Part shown: positions 18,316 to 25,574 of the stretch, in pieces
How positions within the stretch are numbered: the stretch's first letter is position 1
Layout of the letters: each line of letters begins with the position of its first letter
From: an uncultured Acetatifactor sp.
GTDB lineage: Bacteria > Bacillota > Clostridia > Lachnospirales > Lachnospiraceae
Direction: 5' to 3'
Assembly: GCA_934436435.1 (NCBI GenBank)
Contig: CAKSAN010000001.1
Location: forward strand, 186,001-250,000
DNA: 64,000 nt
Position numbers and translations under genes: made by a program
The notes under the pieces: generated by a model
Told to the model about the DNA's origin: nothing
The model's input: the letters and a program-made list of their open reading frames with translations, nothing else
Databases searched by the model: none

Positions 18316-19790
18316 AGTCCGCCTTGTGCTCCCTTGCCGCTTCCGTTCTTTTCCGTCTGTACTTTCTCTGGGAAATACAGCCGCATCACGGTTCCCTCGC
18401 CCAGTTTACTGTCAATCTTCAACTCCCCCTGATGTAATGTAATGATCTTCTGGCAGAGAGCCATTCCGATGCCGGCACCGCCCTCCTTGCGGGATCTGGA
18501 CTTGTCTACCATATAAAAAGCCTCCGTGATCCGGGCGATCTCTTCCCGCGGAATCCCCCTGCCGTTGTCCACGACCTTGATCTCATAGCCCTGCGGAAGT
18601 TTCCTTCCTTTCATCAGAATAAATCCTCCCTCTTCCACAGCCTTCACGGCATTGTCCAGCAGATTATATAACAGTGACAAAAGCAGATCCCTGTCCCCCC
18701 AGATCACTCCTTTTTCCAGATTGATCTTTCCCCGGATCCCTTTGCGTTCAAAGGGAATCCTCATGGTATCCCGGATATTTTCTTCCAGTTCTCTAGTCTG
18801 TATCTTTTTAAATTCCATTTCCTGCCGGTTCATTCCCACCAGTTCCAATAATTTGTGGGACAGGCTCTCCAGTCGTTTTCCCTGACTGAAAATATAGTAT
18901 GTTGCCTCGCCCCGCTCCTGCTCCGTCAGTTCGTAGGAATTCAGCATATCTGCATAGCCGATGATAGAAGTTAACGGGGTCTTGAGTTCATGGGCAAATG
19001 CCGCCGTAAAATCCTCCTTCTGTTTTGCTTCCAGTTCTTTTTCCTCCATCTGGCGCACCAGCCGGTCCGTCATCCGGTTAAAGCTTTGGGACAATTCCCC
19101 GATTTCATCCGTTCCCTGATAGGAAGCCCTCTTCTCCAGATTTCCCTCGGCGATCCTTCCCGCCGTGCGGTTTAACTGTTCTATGGGACGGGTCAGATAT
19201 CTGGACAACAAAAAAGCTGCCAGACCACCGATCACCAGTAAGCCTGCCAGTGCGATCCCGTATTGCCGCATCATGCTGCTTCGTTCTTCATAGATACTGC
19301 CCAGATCCTTCAGAATCCCCAGATATACCAACTCTGCCGTATCCGTCGGCTGATCTGCAATGATGCTGAACAGATAATAACTCGTCCCTACCTTACGAAC
19401 ACCGTAGATCTGATCTGCACCGGTCTCCATATCCCGGATCATTGCTTCCGCTTCCTGACGTATCTCCTCCTGCGACAGCTTCAGGCTGCCCGCCAGCGTG
19501 ATCGTTCCATCTGCGGTAAGGATCAGACATTCCGTACCATTCTGTCCGGTCATCCGTTCTGTGGCGGAATTTCCTGCCTGGATCCCCGCAAATTCCGCGC
19601 CGTATTTTTCCATGTTCTGGTACACCATATCATAGATGGTCTGAAACAGAAGATTTTCCCGTTTTCCCTGCTCCGTCTCCCTCTCCAGCATCCGGTTAAA
19701 ATAGGAAGACAACATAAAACTGCCGAAGAGCATGAATGCTGCCGTAAGGAGTGCCGTGATGGAAAAGAATAATTTATGCGTGAACTTCAT
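18312..19790 (-). CDS. Sensor histidine kinase (HAMP, HisKA, HATPase)
   Basis: The 492-residue kinase has two membrane segments (about 8-28 and 177-198) bounding an extracytoplasmic sensor domain of about 145 residues, then a HAMP linker (about 198-250). The dimerisation domain carries FAHELKTPLTSIIGYADML with phospho-accepting H267. The ATP-binding domain shows NLLDNAVKAVEEGG (N box), VVDNGRGIP (G1) and GGAGIGMALC (G2). Overlap with the response regulator gene (17 nt) and with the downstream unknown gene (4 nt) indicates one translationally coupled operon. The signal is unknown. Confidence 0.95.
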   Translation of the reverse strand: MKFTHKLFFSITALLTAAFMLFGSFMLSSYFNRMLERETEQGKRENLLFQTIYDMVYQNMEKYGAEFAGIQAGNSATERMTGQNGTECLILTADGTITLAGSLKLSQEEIRQEAEAMIRDMETGADQIYGVRKVGTSYYLFSIIADQPTDTAELVYLGILKDLGSIYEERSSMMRQYGIALAGLLVIGGLAAFLLSRYLTRPIEQLNRTAGRIAEGNLEKRASYQGTDEIGELSQSFNRMTDRLVRQMEEKELEAKQKEDFTAAFAHELKTPLTSIIGYADMLNSYELTEQERGEATYYIFSQGKRLESLSHKLLELVGMNRQEMEFKKIQTRELEENIRDTMRIPFERKGIRGKINLEKGVIWGDRDLLLSLLYNLLDNAVKAVEEGGFILMKGRKLPQGYEIKVVDNGRGIPREEIARITEAFYMVDKSRSRKEGGAGIGMALCQKIITLHQGELKIDSKLGEGTVMRLYFPEKVQTEKNGSGKGAQGGL

Positions 19791-20436
19791 TCAGTCGATA
19801 CCCCACTTTATATACCGCTACGATAATATCTTCCCAGTGCAGCTTTTTCTTCAGCCGCTGTACATGCAGGTCTACGGTCCGGCTCTGTCCCATATATTCC
19901 CCGCCCCATACCGTCTCGTATATGGTCTCCCGGTACAAAGCCCTGTTTTTATTTCTCGCAAACAATAACAGCAGGTCAAATTCCTTCGGAGTCAGATAAA
20001 TTTCTTCTCCATCCAGAGTCACTCTGTGGGATGCTGTATCTATGGTCACATTACAGACCTGTATCACTGTCTCCGTCTTGTGATATCTGCGTAACACAGC
20101 CTCCACTCTGGCCAGAAGTTCCACGATCTCAAAAGGCTTGGGCAGATAGTCGTCCGCTCCCATGTGCAGTCCTTTTACTTTATGTTCCGTGGATCCCAGC
20201 GCCGTCAGGAAAATCACCGGAAGTTCACAGGCTTTCGCATAATCCATCAGTTCATAGCCATTGATCCCCGGCAGCATAATGTCCAATAACGCCAGATCGA
20301 ATTTTTCCCGCTCCATGAGGTCCGCCGCGGTCTGTCCGTCCGGCGCCCAGGTGCACTGATAGCCGGATCTCGTCAGATTGATCCGGATCAGATTGGCGAT
20401 GGGCTCCTCATCTTCTGCAATTAATATTCTAAACAT
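19774..20436 (-). CDS. OmpR/PhoB-family response regulator
   Basis: The 220-residue regulator has a receiver domain (1-118) with acidic pocket E8/D9/E10, phospho-acceptor D52 in LALLDIMLPG, a conserved Thr in IFLTALGS and Lys in LPKPFE. A winged-helix DNA-binding domain follows (about 125-218), with LTPKEFDLLLLFARN and the recognition helix region RTVDLHVQRLKKKL. It is first in a three-gene operon with the kinase and the unknown membrane protein. Its 139-nt leader is unusually structured, and 11-bp-spaced direct repeats overlap the likely promoter (20583-20620), which suggests autoregulation. Confidence 0.95.
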   Translation of the reverse strand: MFRILIAEDEEPIANLIRINLTRSGYQCTWAPDGQTAADLMEREKFDLALLDIMLPGINGYELMDYAKACELPVIFLTALGSTEHKVKGLHMGADDYLPKPFEIVELLARVEAVLRRYHKTETVIQVCNVTIDTASHRVTLDGEEIYLTPKEFDLLLLFARNKNRALYRETIYETVWGGEYMGQSRTVDLHVQRLKKKLHWEDIIVAVYKVGYRLNEVHA

Positions 20437-20467
20437 TTCCCTGTCCCTCAGTGTATTTATAATACGA

Positions 20468-20577
20468 TTTCTTCGTGCTATCGCACTCTACATCCTGCTT
20501 TGCAGGATATTCGTTCGCTAATAGTGCAAGAAAAACAAATGTCTGCTTCGCAGCCGCTTGTTTTTCTTTTGCACTTA
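20468..20577. repeat. Hairpin-rich leader element between the response regulator and cotJA
   Basis: Three nested or sequential inverted repeats are visible: GTGC/GCAC (20475-20486), ATCCTGC-TTT-GCAGGAT (20492-20508), and a long one pairing AGTGCAAGAAAAACAA (20523-20538) with TTGTTTTTCTTTTGCACT (20558-20575) around an inner CTGC-TTC-GCAG. On the minus strand the region begins just at the predicted transcription start and fills the 5' leader of the response regulator mRNA. It is not a normal terminator, since both flanking genes diverge from it. Confidence 0.6.
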
Positions 20578-20582
20578 TTTAT

Positions 20583-20620
20583 ATTATAGCATATCCCACC
20601 TTTGTATCCAATTTGTATCC
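20583..20620 (-). promoter_or_regulatory. Response regulator promoter with 11-bp direct repeats
   Basis: On the minus strand TTGGAT (20606-20611) and TATAAT (20583-20588) are 17 nt apart. Two copies of GGATACAAA (plus-strand TTTGTATCC at 20601-20609 and 20612-20620) are spaced by 11 bp and overlap the -35 box. That spacing is what OmpR/PhoB-type dimers bind, so autoregulation is a reasonable inference. Confidence 0.6.
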
Positions 20621-20636
20621 TTTTCATTTATTCCGC

Positions 20637-20663
20637 ACTCTTTTTTCCCCCGGTCATACCATA
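20637..20663 (+). promoter_or_regulatory. Possible mother-cell sigma promoter of cotJABC
   Basis: An AC at 20637-20638, a 16-nt spacer and CATACCATA at 20655-20663 fit the sigma-K pattern AC-N16-CATANNNTA. The overlapping CATATAAT (20660-20667) also resembles a sigma-E -10 box, the sigma known to drive cotJ in Bacillus subtilis, but no good sigma-E -35 is seen. Position about 30 nt before the cotJA start is suitable. Confidence 0.4.
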
Positions 20664-20692
20664 TAATAAATGAATTTTCGGAAAGGATCGCT

Positions 20693-20863
20693 ATGAAAGA
20701 CTATTCTTTTGAGGAACATTTTGATAAATATCCCCTGGCCATGGCTTATGTTCCCTGGCAGCATTTCACCAAAATGTATGAAAATCTGGAAAAAGGCTAT
20801 CAGGCCGGGACCATTTTCCCCGAGCTGAATAAACCCTTTACAGGAAGGAGATGTGTCAAATGA
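20693..20863 (+). CDS. cotJA: Spore coat protein CotJA
   Basis: The 56-residue protein MKDYSFEEHFDKYPLAMAYV... carries the CotJA pattern 'LAMAYVPWQ.F.KMYE..KG...GTIFPELNKPF'. CotJA is a small component of the spore coat made in the mother cell. I start at ATG 20693, preceded by GGAAAGG; the frame is open upstream, but without SD. It overlaps cotJB by ATGA and opens the plus-strand cotJABC operon, an island in otherwise minus-strand surroundings. It is shorter than the Bacillus protein at the N-terminus, as is common in Clostridia. Confidence 0.92.
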   Translation: MKDYSFEEHFDKYPLAMAYVPWQHFTKMYENLEKGYQAGTIFPELNKPFTGRRCVK

Positions 20864-21114
20864 ACAGTGAAGAAAAAATGCTGCATGACATCGGCATTGC
20901 CGACTTCGTCCTGACGGATCTGATGCTGTATCTGGACACTCACCCAACGGATCGGAATGCCATGGAATATTTCAACCATTACGCCAGAATCAAGACACAG
21001 ATGGAACGGGAATTCTCCAGAGAGTATTATCCCCTGCGAAAAGATCTGGCCGAAAGCAACCGAGATTGGCGTTGGGGCAATGCTCCCCTGCCCTGGGAAG
21101 GAGGATGTGACTGA
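20860..21114 (+). CDS. cotJB: Spore coat protein CotJB
   Basis: The 84-residue protein starts MNSEEKMLHDIGIADFVLTD and has the CotJB pattern 'L..YLDTHP.D..A...F......' and the C-terminal 'YPLRKDLAESNRDWRWGNAPLPWEGGCD'. The ATG at 20860 overlaps the cotJA stop (ATGA) and has AGGAAGGAG about 9 nt upstream; an ATG three codons earlier lies too close to that SD. It is the middle gene of cotJABC, and its stop overlaps the cotJC start (TGATG), so all three are translationally coupled. Confidence 0.93.
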   Translation: MNSEEKMLHDIGIADFVLTDLMLYLDTHPTDRNAMEYFNHYARIKTQMEREFSREYYPLRKDLAESNRDWRWGNAPLPWEGGCD

Positions 21115-21728
21115 TGTGGAGTTATGAGAAAAGATTACAGTATCCGGTAAATATCAAGGAACCCAATGCCAAACTGGCGCAGGTCATCATCTCCCAGTAC
21201 GGCGGTCCCGATGGCGAAATGGGGGCCAGCATGCGTTATCTGTCCCAACGGTATTCCATGCCCTTTAAGGAAGTGGCAGGGCTGTTGACGGATATTGGAA
21301 CTGAAGAGCTTGGGCACCTTGAGATGGTAGCCACCATCGTTCACCAGCTGACCCGGGACCTCTCCATGGAAGAGATCGAGAAAAGCGGATTCGCCAATTA
21401 TTACGTGGATCATACCATCGGTGTCTGGCCGCAGGCTGCCGGCGGTGTGCCTTTTAATGCCTGCGAATTTCAGGTAAAGGGAGACATCATCACGGATCTG
21501 CACGAGGATATGGCTGCGGAGCAGAAAGCCCGCTCCACCTACGACAACATCCTGCGTCTGATCAAGGATCCGGATGTCTGCGAACCCATCAAGTTCCTGC
21601 GGGCCCGGGAAATCGTCCATTATCAGCGTTTCGGAGAAGCCCTACGCATCGCCCAGGATCACCTGAACTCCAAGAACTTCTATGCGTTCAACCCCGGTTT
21701 TGACCGCTGCGATTCCTGCGAGACCTGA
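21114..21728 (+). CDS. cotJC: Spore coat protein CotJC / manganese catalase family
   Basis: The 204-residue four-helix-bundle protein matches the manganese catalase family: metal-ligand pattern in GGPDGEMGASMRYLSQRY (about 30-47), IGTEELGHLEMVA (about 62-74) and, in the second half, HEDMAAEQKARSTYDNI and FLRAREIVHYQRFGEAL, giving the expected Glu/His ligands of a dinuclear centre. In spores it is a coat protein; peroxide detoxification is plausible. The C-terminus FDRCDSCET is Cys-rich. It ends the cotJABC operon before a convergent terminator shared with degV. Confidence 0.95.
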   Translation: MWSYEKRLQYPVNIKEPNAKLAQVIISQYGGPDGEMGASMRYLSQRYSMPFKEVAGLLTDIGTEELGHLEMVATIVHQLTRDLSMEEIEKSGFANYYVDHTIGVWPQAAGGVPFNACEFQVKGDIITDLHEDMAAEQKARSTYDNILRLIKDPDVCEPIKFLRAREIVHYQRFGEALRIAQDHLNSKNFYAFNPGFDRCDSCET

Positions 21729-21942
21729 TAGTTCATCACTGTCTCTGTTCTCGAAATCCGATTTTGTATCAAAACCGTAAAATTCCGGCAAAAAAATACA
21801 AAAACACTGGATTTAGAGTCATAAATAACCGCTTTTTTCGGAGACAGTAACGAAATTGCTATTTTCGTACAAAAATTTGAGTTTTTTTAGATTTTTTGTA
21901 TTAAAAGTGCCATTTTTGAATCATTTGTACCAAAGCAATTCT
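21729..21942. other. AT-rich non-coding stretch between cotJC and the shared terminator
   Basis: No reading frame or RNA gene is recognisable. There are two loosely similar copies of CGAAAT...TTTT.GTA.CAAAA (from about 21754 and 21852), and ACTGTCTC (21738-21745) is the reverse complement of GAGACAGT (21841-21848), but the arms are about 95 nt apart. Confidence 0.4.
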
Positions 21943-21997
21943 AAAAGGCTGCCTTTTCCGAATCCAATATTCTCCGATTCGAAATTAGCAGCCTTTT
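21943..21997. terminator. Bidirectional terminator between cotJC and degV
   Basis: AAAAGGCTGC (21943-21952) and GCAGCCTTTT (21988-21997) form a 10-bp stem, with an inner CGAATC/GATTCG pair in the loop. A T-run follows on the plus strand and an equivalent one precedes on the minus strand, so it serves both convergent genes. Confidence 0.8.
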
Positions 21998-22011
21998 ATT
22001 AGCATAATGTC

Positions 22012-22875
22012 TTATCTCTCTTCGCCCAGGAAGAACAAAGCCAGCGTTCCGGGACCGGAATGGGAACCGATGGTAGGTCCCACATAATTGATGAGGAAGC
22101 TCTCTATGCCAAACCGCTCCCTGATCAGGTCTCTCACCAGCTCTGCTGCAGGCAGATCATCTCCGTGACTGATGAAAATAATATCATTCTGATCACGGTA
22201 GGAACCCATCTTCTCTTCCATGTAATCTACCAGCGCATGCAAAGATTTCTTACGTCCCCTCACCTTGCCGATGAGAATCAGATGTCCTTCATTATCCACA
22301 TGAAGCTTGGGTTTGATACCTGCCAGAGTTCCCACAAATGCGGTTGCCCTGCTGACACGACCGCCACGGTAGAGATGATACAGATCATCTACTGTAAATA
22401 CGTGTACCAGATGCAGCCGGTTGTTCTTCACCCAGTCCGCCACTTCTTCCATGGCTTTGCCCTGATCTCTTAAAGTAACCGCCTTGTGAACCAGCAGTCC
22501 CTCTCCCAGGGAAGCACACAGGCTGTCGATCACAATGATCCTGCAGTCAGGTTGTTCCTCCATGATTTCTTCCGCCGCGACCCGCATACTGTTGTAAGTA
22601 CCACTCAGTCCCGAGGAGAAAGCAATACAGAGAATTTCTTTATTTTCCTTCAGGTATTCCTCAAAATGGGCTTTTGCCTCCTCAGGATTGACCTGGGATG
22701 TTGTCGGCATCTTACCCTGTCTCATCAATGCATAGAATTCTTTTTCGGGAAGTTCCTGTCCTTGTCCGTAAGTCACACCATCCATGATATAACTAAGGTT
22801 CATGCATCCGAGATCATGTTCCTTCAGATACTCCACCGGCAGATCAGCAGTACTGTCTGTAACAATTTTAAACAT
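22012..22875 (-). CDS. DegV-family fatty-acid-binding protein
   Basis: The 287-residue protein starts MFKIVTDSTADLPVEYLKEH; a full AGGAGG 7 nt upstream decides this ATG over one eight codons earlier. DegV signatures are DSTADLP at the N-terminus, SSGLSGTYNS around residue 90, RGGRVS and the C-terminal HSGPGTLALFFLG. DegV/FakB proteins bind a fatty acid in a deep pocket, and FakB types present it to the kinase FakA; no fakA-like gene is nearby, so that partnership is only possible. A promoter-like pair lies at 22910-22938. The gene ends in the terminator shared with cotJC. Confidence 0.93.
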   Translation of the reverse strand: MFKIVTDSTADLPVEYLKEHDLGCMNLSYIMDGVTYGQGQELPEKEFYALMRQGKMPTTSQVNPEEAKAHFEEYLKENKEILCIAFSSGLSGTYNSMRVAAEEIMEEQPDCRIIVIDSLCASLGEGLLVHKAVTLRDQGKAMEEVADWVKNNRLHLVHVFTVDDLYHLYRGGRVSRATAFVGTLAGIKPKLHVDNEGHLILIGKVRGRKKSLHALVDYMEEKMGSYRDQNDIIFISHGDDLPAAELVRDLIRERFGIESFLINYVGPTIGSHSGPGTLALFFLGEER

Positions 22876-22909
22876 TGGTTGTCCTCCTGATGCTATCAAT
22901 TTTTACCTA

Positions 22910-22938
22910 AGCATACATCAAAAGGCTGTCCATTTCAA
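22910..22938 (-). promoter_or_regulatory. Promoter-like element before degV
   Basis: Minus-strand TTGAAA (22933-22938) and TATGCT (22910-22915) are 17 nt apart, about 35 nt before the degV start codon. Confidence 0.5.
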
Positions 22939-22966
22939 TTTTTACTGACAAAAGTGATACATTTTG

Positions 22967-24406
22967 TCACATTTTTCTGGCTCCGGGCATTCTTCCCCGG
23001 AAGAAACGATTCTTCATCTTCTCTTTGTCAAAAGGTATCAACGGATACAGATAACTCTGTCCGGAGATTGTCTTATTGGTAAGGAGCGCCAACGCAAATG
23101 TGATAATCCCCGCAAGATACCCCCAGAGACCGAAAAACTGTGTCAGAAGCAGATTTAAAATACGCATAAATTTCAGGGCGTAGCCCAGTTCATAGTTGGC
23201 CTGGGTATAATTGGCGATAGCCACAAAAGCCATGGCAAGCATTACTTCACTGGAAAACCACCCGCTCTCCACCGAGAACTCCCCCAACACCAGTGCCGCC
23301 ATGACACTTAAGGGAGTACTCAGCATATTGGGCGTATTCACCGCCGCCAGCCGCAGTCCGTCAATGGCCAGTTCCAACAATAAAAACTGCAGAATCAGCG
23401 GTACATTCGGTTCTTCCTTTAAGACAATAAATGTCAGATTCTCCGGGATCCACATCCGATGATTCATAAGCAACAGATAAGTCGGCGTCACAAAATAAGT
23501 GAGTAATGCGATCAGGAATCTGGTCAGCCGCAGATAAGTTCCGGTGACCGGCGGAAAATAATAATCATCCGCTTCTTCCACCACATCAAAGATCGTGGTG
23601 GGCAGAATCATGGCGGAGGGCGAATTGTCCACCACGATCACCAGATTTCCCTCCAGTACCTGGGCAGCCGCCGTATCCGGCCGTTCCGTATATTTAAACT
23701 TTGGAAACGGATTGTACCACTTTCGCTGATACAGACATTCCGCCAGGCTTTCCTGATTCATGGCCAGCGCATCCACCTGAATGGAACGGATCCGTTCCCG
23801 GATCTTCGTAAGGAGTTTCTGATCCACGCGGCTCTCCATATAACACAGTACGATATCCGTTCTGGAATTCTCCCCGGCATTCAGCATCTCCATATGAAGA
23901 TCCGTGCTGCGGATCCTGCGGCGGATCAGCGCCGTATTGAAGACCACCGTCTCCACAAATCCGTCCTTGGAGCCCCGAAGCACCTTGTCCTTATCCGGCT
24001 CCTCCACGCCTCTGGCGGGATAGGTTCTGGCATCGATCAGCACTGCCTTCTCATAGCCGTCCACCAACAGGACAAACACGCCGGACAACAATGCTCCCAG
24101 GATCTTTTCCCAGGTATCATCCAGATCCACCTCCACATAAGGAATAGCGATCTTTGACATTTCATGGGCATCCTGTGGGAAATCTTCCGCCTTCAGATCC
24201 ATGAGATACTGCAATATTTTCTGCATCAATTCATCCTTGCAGAAACCATCGATCAGATACATGCAGGCGTCGGTATCCCCCAGCCGGATTACCCGGTGAA
24301 TAATATCAAAATTTGTTTCCAGTCCCATCAGTGTATCCAGATACTGTATATTCTGTGTCAACGTTCCGGATATTCTGGTCTGTTCCTGTTGTTTGGTCTG
24401 CGACAT
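22967..24406 (-). CDS. GerA/SpoVAF-family spore germination membrane protein
   Basis: The 479-residue protein has the GerA-type A-subunit layout: a soluble N-terminal half (about 1-250) with VYVEVDLDD-like and 'CYMESRVDQKLLTKIRERI' segments. A membrane half then begins near residue 285 with several helices and the stretch 'PNMLSTPLSVMAALVLGEFSVESGWF'. It resembles SpoVAF more than classical GerAA, and no B or C subunit genes adjoin it. Such proteins sit in the inner spore membrane and take part in germinant response or early germination. The only SD candidate, GGGGG, is buried in the stem of the preceding hairpin (24407-24463). Confidence 0.88.
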   Translation of the reverse strand: MSQTKQQEQTRISGTLTQNIQYLDTLMGLETNFDIIHRVIRLGDTDACMYLIDGFCKDELMQKILQYLMDLKAEDFPQDAHEMSKIAIPYVEVDLDDTWEKILGALLSGVFVLLVDGYEKAVLIDARTYPARGVEEPDKDKVLRGSKDGFVETVVFNTALIRRRIRSTDLHMEMLNAGENSRTDIVLCYMESRVDQKLLTKIRERIRSIQVDALAMNQESLAECLYQRKWYNPFPKFKYTERPDTAAAQVLEGNLVIVVDNSPSAMILPTTIFDVVEEADDYYFPPVTGTYLRLTRFLIALLTYFVTPTYLLLMNHRMWIPENLTFIVLKEEPNVPLILQFLLLELAIDGLRLAAVNTPNMLSTPLSVMAALVLGEFSVESGWFSSEVMLAMAFVAIANYTQANYELGYALKFMRILNLLLTQFFGLWGYLAGIITFALALLTNKTISGQSYLYPLIPFDKEKMKNRFFRGRMPGARKM

Positions 24407-24463
24407 AAAAAATCCCCCTTGGGTCTATGATCTAAATTCATCATGTCCCATCCGGGGGATTTT
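24407..24463 (-). terminator. Terminator after dut, overlapping the next gene's ribosome binding site
   Basis: Minus-strand arms AAAATCCCCC (24454-24463) and GGGGGATTTT (24409-24418) form a 10-bp stem; inside, GGG/CCC and ATGAT/ATCAT can also pair. A T-run (TTTTTT) ends directly at the ATG of the GerA-family gene, so the 3' arm also holds its only Shine-Dalgarno-like G-run. Confidence 0.75.
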
Positions 24464-24481
24464 ATCCTTCTGTTTCTGCTA

Positions 24482-24994
24482 TTACTTCGTAGTACTTCCG
24501 AAGCCGCCGTTGCGGATTCCTTCCGCATCATCGTCTTCCGTGATACCATACTGCATAAAAATACCCTGAGCGAAACCGGTTCCCGCAGGAACTTCCACCG
24601 TCTTGCCCTCGTTGGAATCATTGGTGATCTTCATGAAAATATGTCCTTCATTGTCCGAAAAGAAATAATCACTGTCGATAATCCCCACGGTATTATTCAT
24701 CTGCAAACGGTATTTAAAGCCCAGTCCGCTTCTGGGGTAGATCTGTAATACCCAGTCCTCCTGCATTTCCGCCCGGATGCCCGTAGGGATCTTGATGGTC
24801 TCTCCCGGGGCCAGTGCGAAAGTAAACGGCGCGAAGAAGTCATAGCCTGCGCTTCCTTTCGTGGCTCTCTTCGGAAGCTTTAGATTTTCATACATTTCCT
24901 TGATCTGTTCTTCCGTATACTTAGGATATTCCTCCTGCATGGCAGTCAGGAACTGTCCCGGACTTACAAAGTGAAATTTTGCTATTCTGTGCAT
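24482..24994 (-). CDS. dut: dUTP diphosphatase (trimeric dUTPase type)
   Basis: The enzyme hydrolyses dUTP to dUMP and PPi, preventing uracil incorporation and supplying dTMP synthesis. Trimeric dUTPase motifs are in order: AGYDFFAP (motif 1, about residue 49), YPRSGLGFKY (motif 2), VGIIDSDYF (motif 3) and the C-terminal NGGFGSTTK (motif 5). At 170 residues it is slightly longer than usual because of an N-terminal 35-residue segment (LTAMQEEYPKYTEEQIKEMY). SD AAGGAAAG precedes the ATG. It follows nrdG by about 50 nt, matching a dNTP-supply cluster. Confidence 0.92.
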   Translation of the reverse strand: MHRIAKFHFVSPGQFLTAMQEEYPKYTEEQIKEMYENLKLPKRATKGSAGYDFFAPFTFALAPGETIKIPTGIRAEMQEDWVLQIYPRSGLGFKYRLQMNNTVGIIDSDYFFSDNEGHIFMKITNDSNEGKTVEVPAGTGFAQGIFMQYGITEDDDAEGIRNGGFGSTTK

Positions 24995-25045
24995 TGTCTG
25001 TTCTTTCCTTTTCTTCTTACATTACCGGCCTTAAGCAGGTGCTTT

Positions 25046-25555
25046 CTATGCGTAATCCCCGCAGTGCAACACCGGCTCCTGTCTGTGGTCACTGGCAAGA
25101 GTCTTCCTCACGTCGATCACCCGCTGGTTCTTGCTGCCTTTCCACAGAAGCTTTACATCCTTTTCCTCCACATGAAATTCACCGTCCACCACAACATCCA
25201 CATACTGCATGACCGGCAGATCACAGATGTCTTCCCAGCTGTCACCGGTATACATCCAGATCGTCTTCGTGGGATATTTCTCCCGGATCTCACGCATGAG
25301 ATCCTTCACATCCGCCCGGTTCACGGGATGCATCGGATCTCCGCCGGAAAAGGTAATGCCGGAAATATACGGCTTTTCCAGCTGATCGAAGATCTCCTGT
25401 TTTGCGCTTTCATCAAACAACAGGCCTCCGTCGGGATCCCAGGTAATGGGGTTATGGCATTCTTTGCAGCAATGATTGCAGCCTGCCACCCACAGTACGA
25501 CCCGCAGACCATCGCCGTTCAGCATATCGTCCTTGGTTATATTATGATATCTCAT
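25046..25555 (-). CDS. nrdG: Anaerobic ribonucleotide reductase activating protein NrdG
   Basis: The 169-residue radical SAM activase starts MRYHNITKDDMLNGDGLRVV. The cluster motif is CNHCCKEC (CX3CX2C: C26, C30, C33), followed by GITFSGGDPMHP, the SAM-binding glycine motif. It generates the glycyl radical on NrdD under anaerobic conditions. It lies 19 nt after nrdD in the same direction, so the pair is co-transcribed from the NrdR-box-containing promoter region. Size is typical. Confidence 0.97.
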   Translation of the reverse strand: MRYHNITKDDMLNGDGLRVVLWVAGCNHCCKECHNPITWDPDGGLLFDESAKQEIFDQLEKPYISGITFSGGDPMHPVNRADVKDLMREIREKYPTKTIWMYTGDSWEDICDLPVMQYVDVVVDGEFHVEEKDVKLLWKGSKNQRVIDVRKTLASDHRQEPVLHCGDYA

Positions 25556-25574
25556 TTATCTGTCCATCCTGTCT

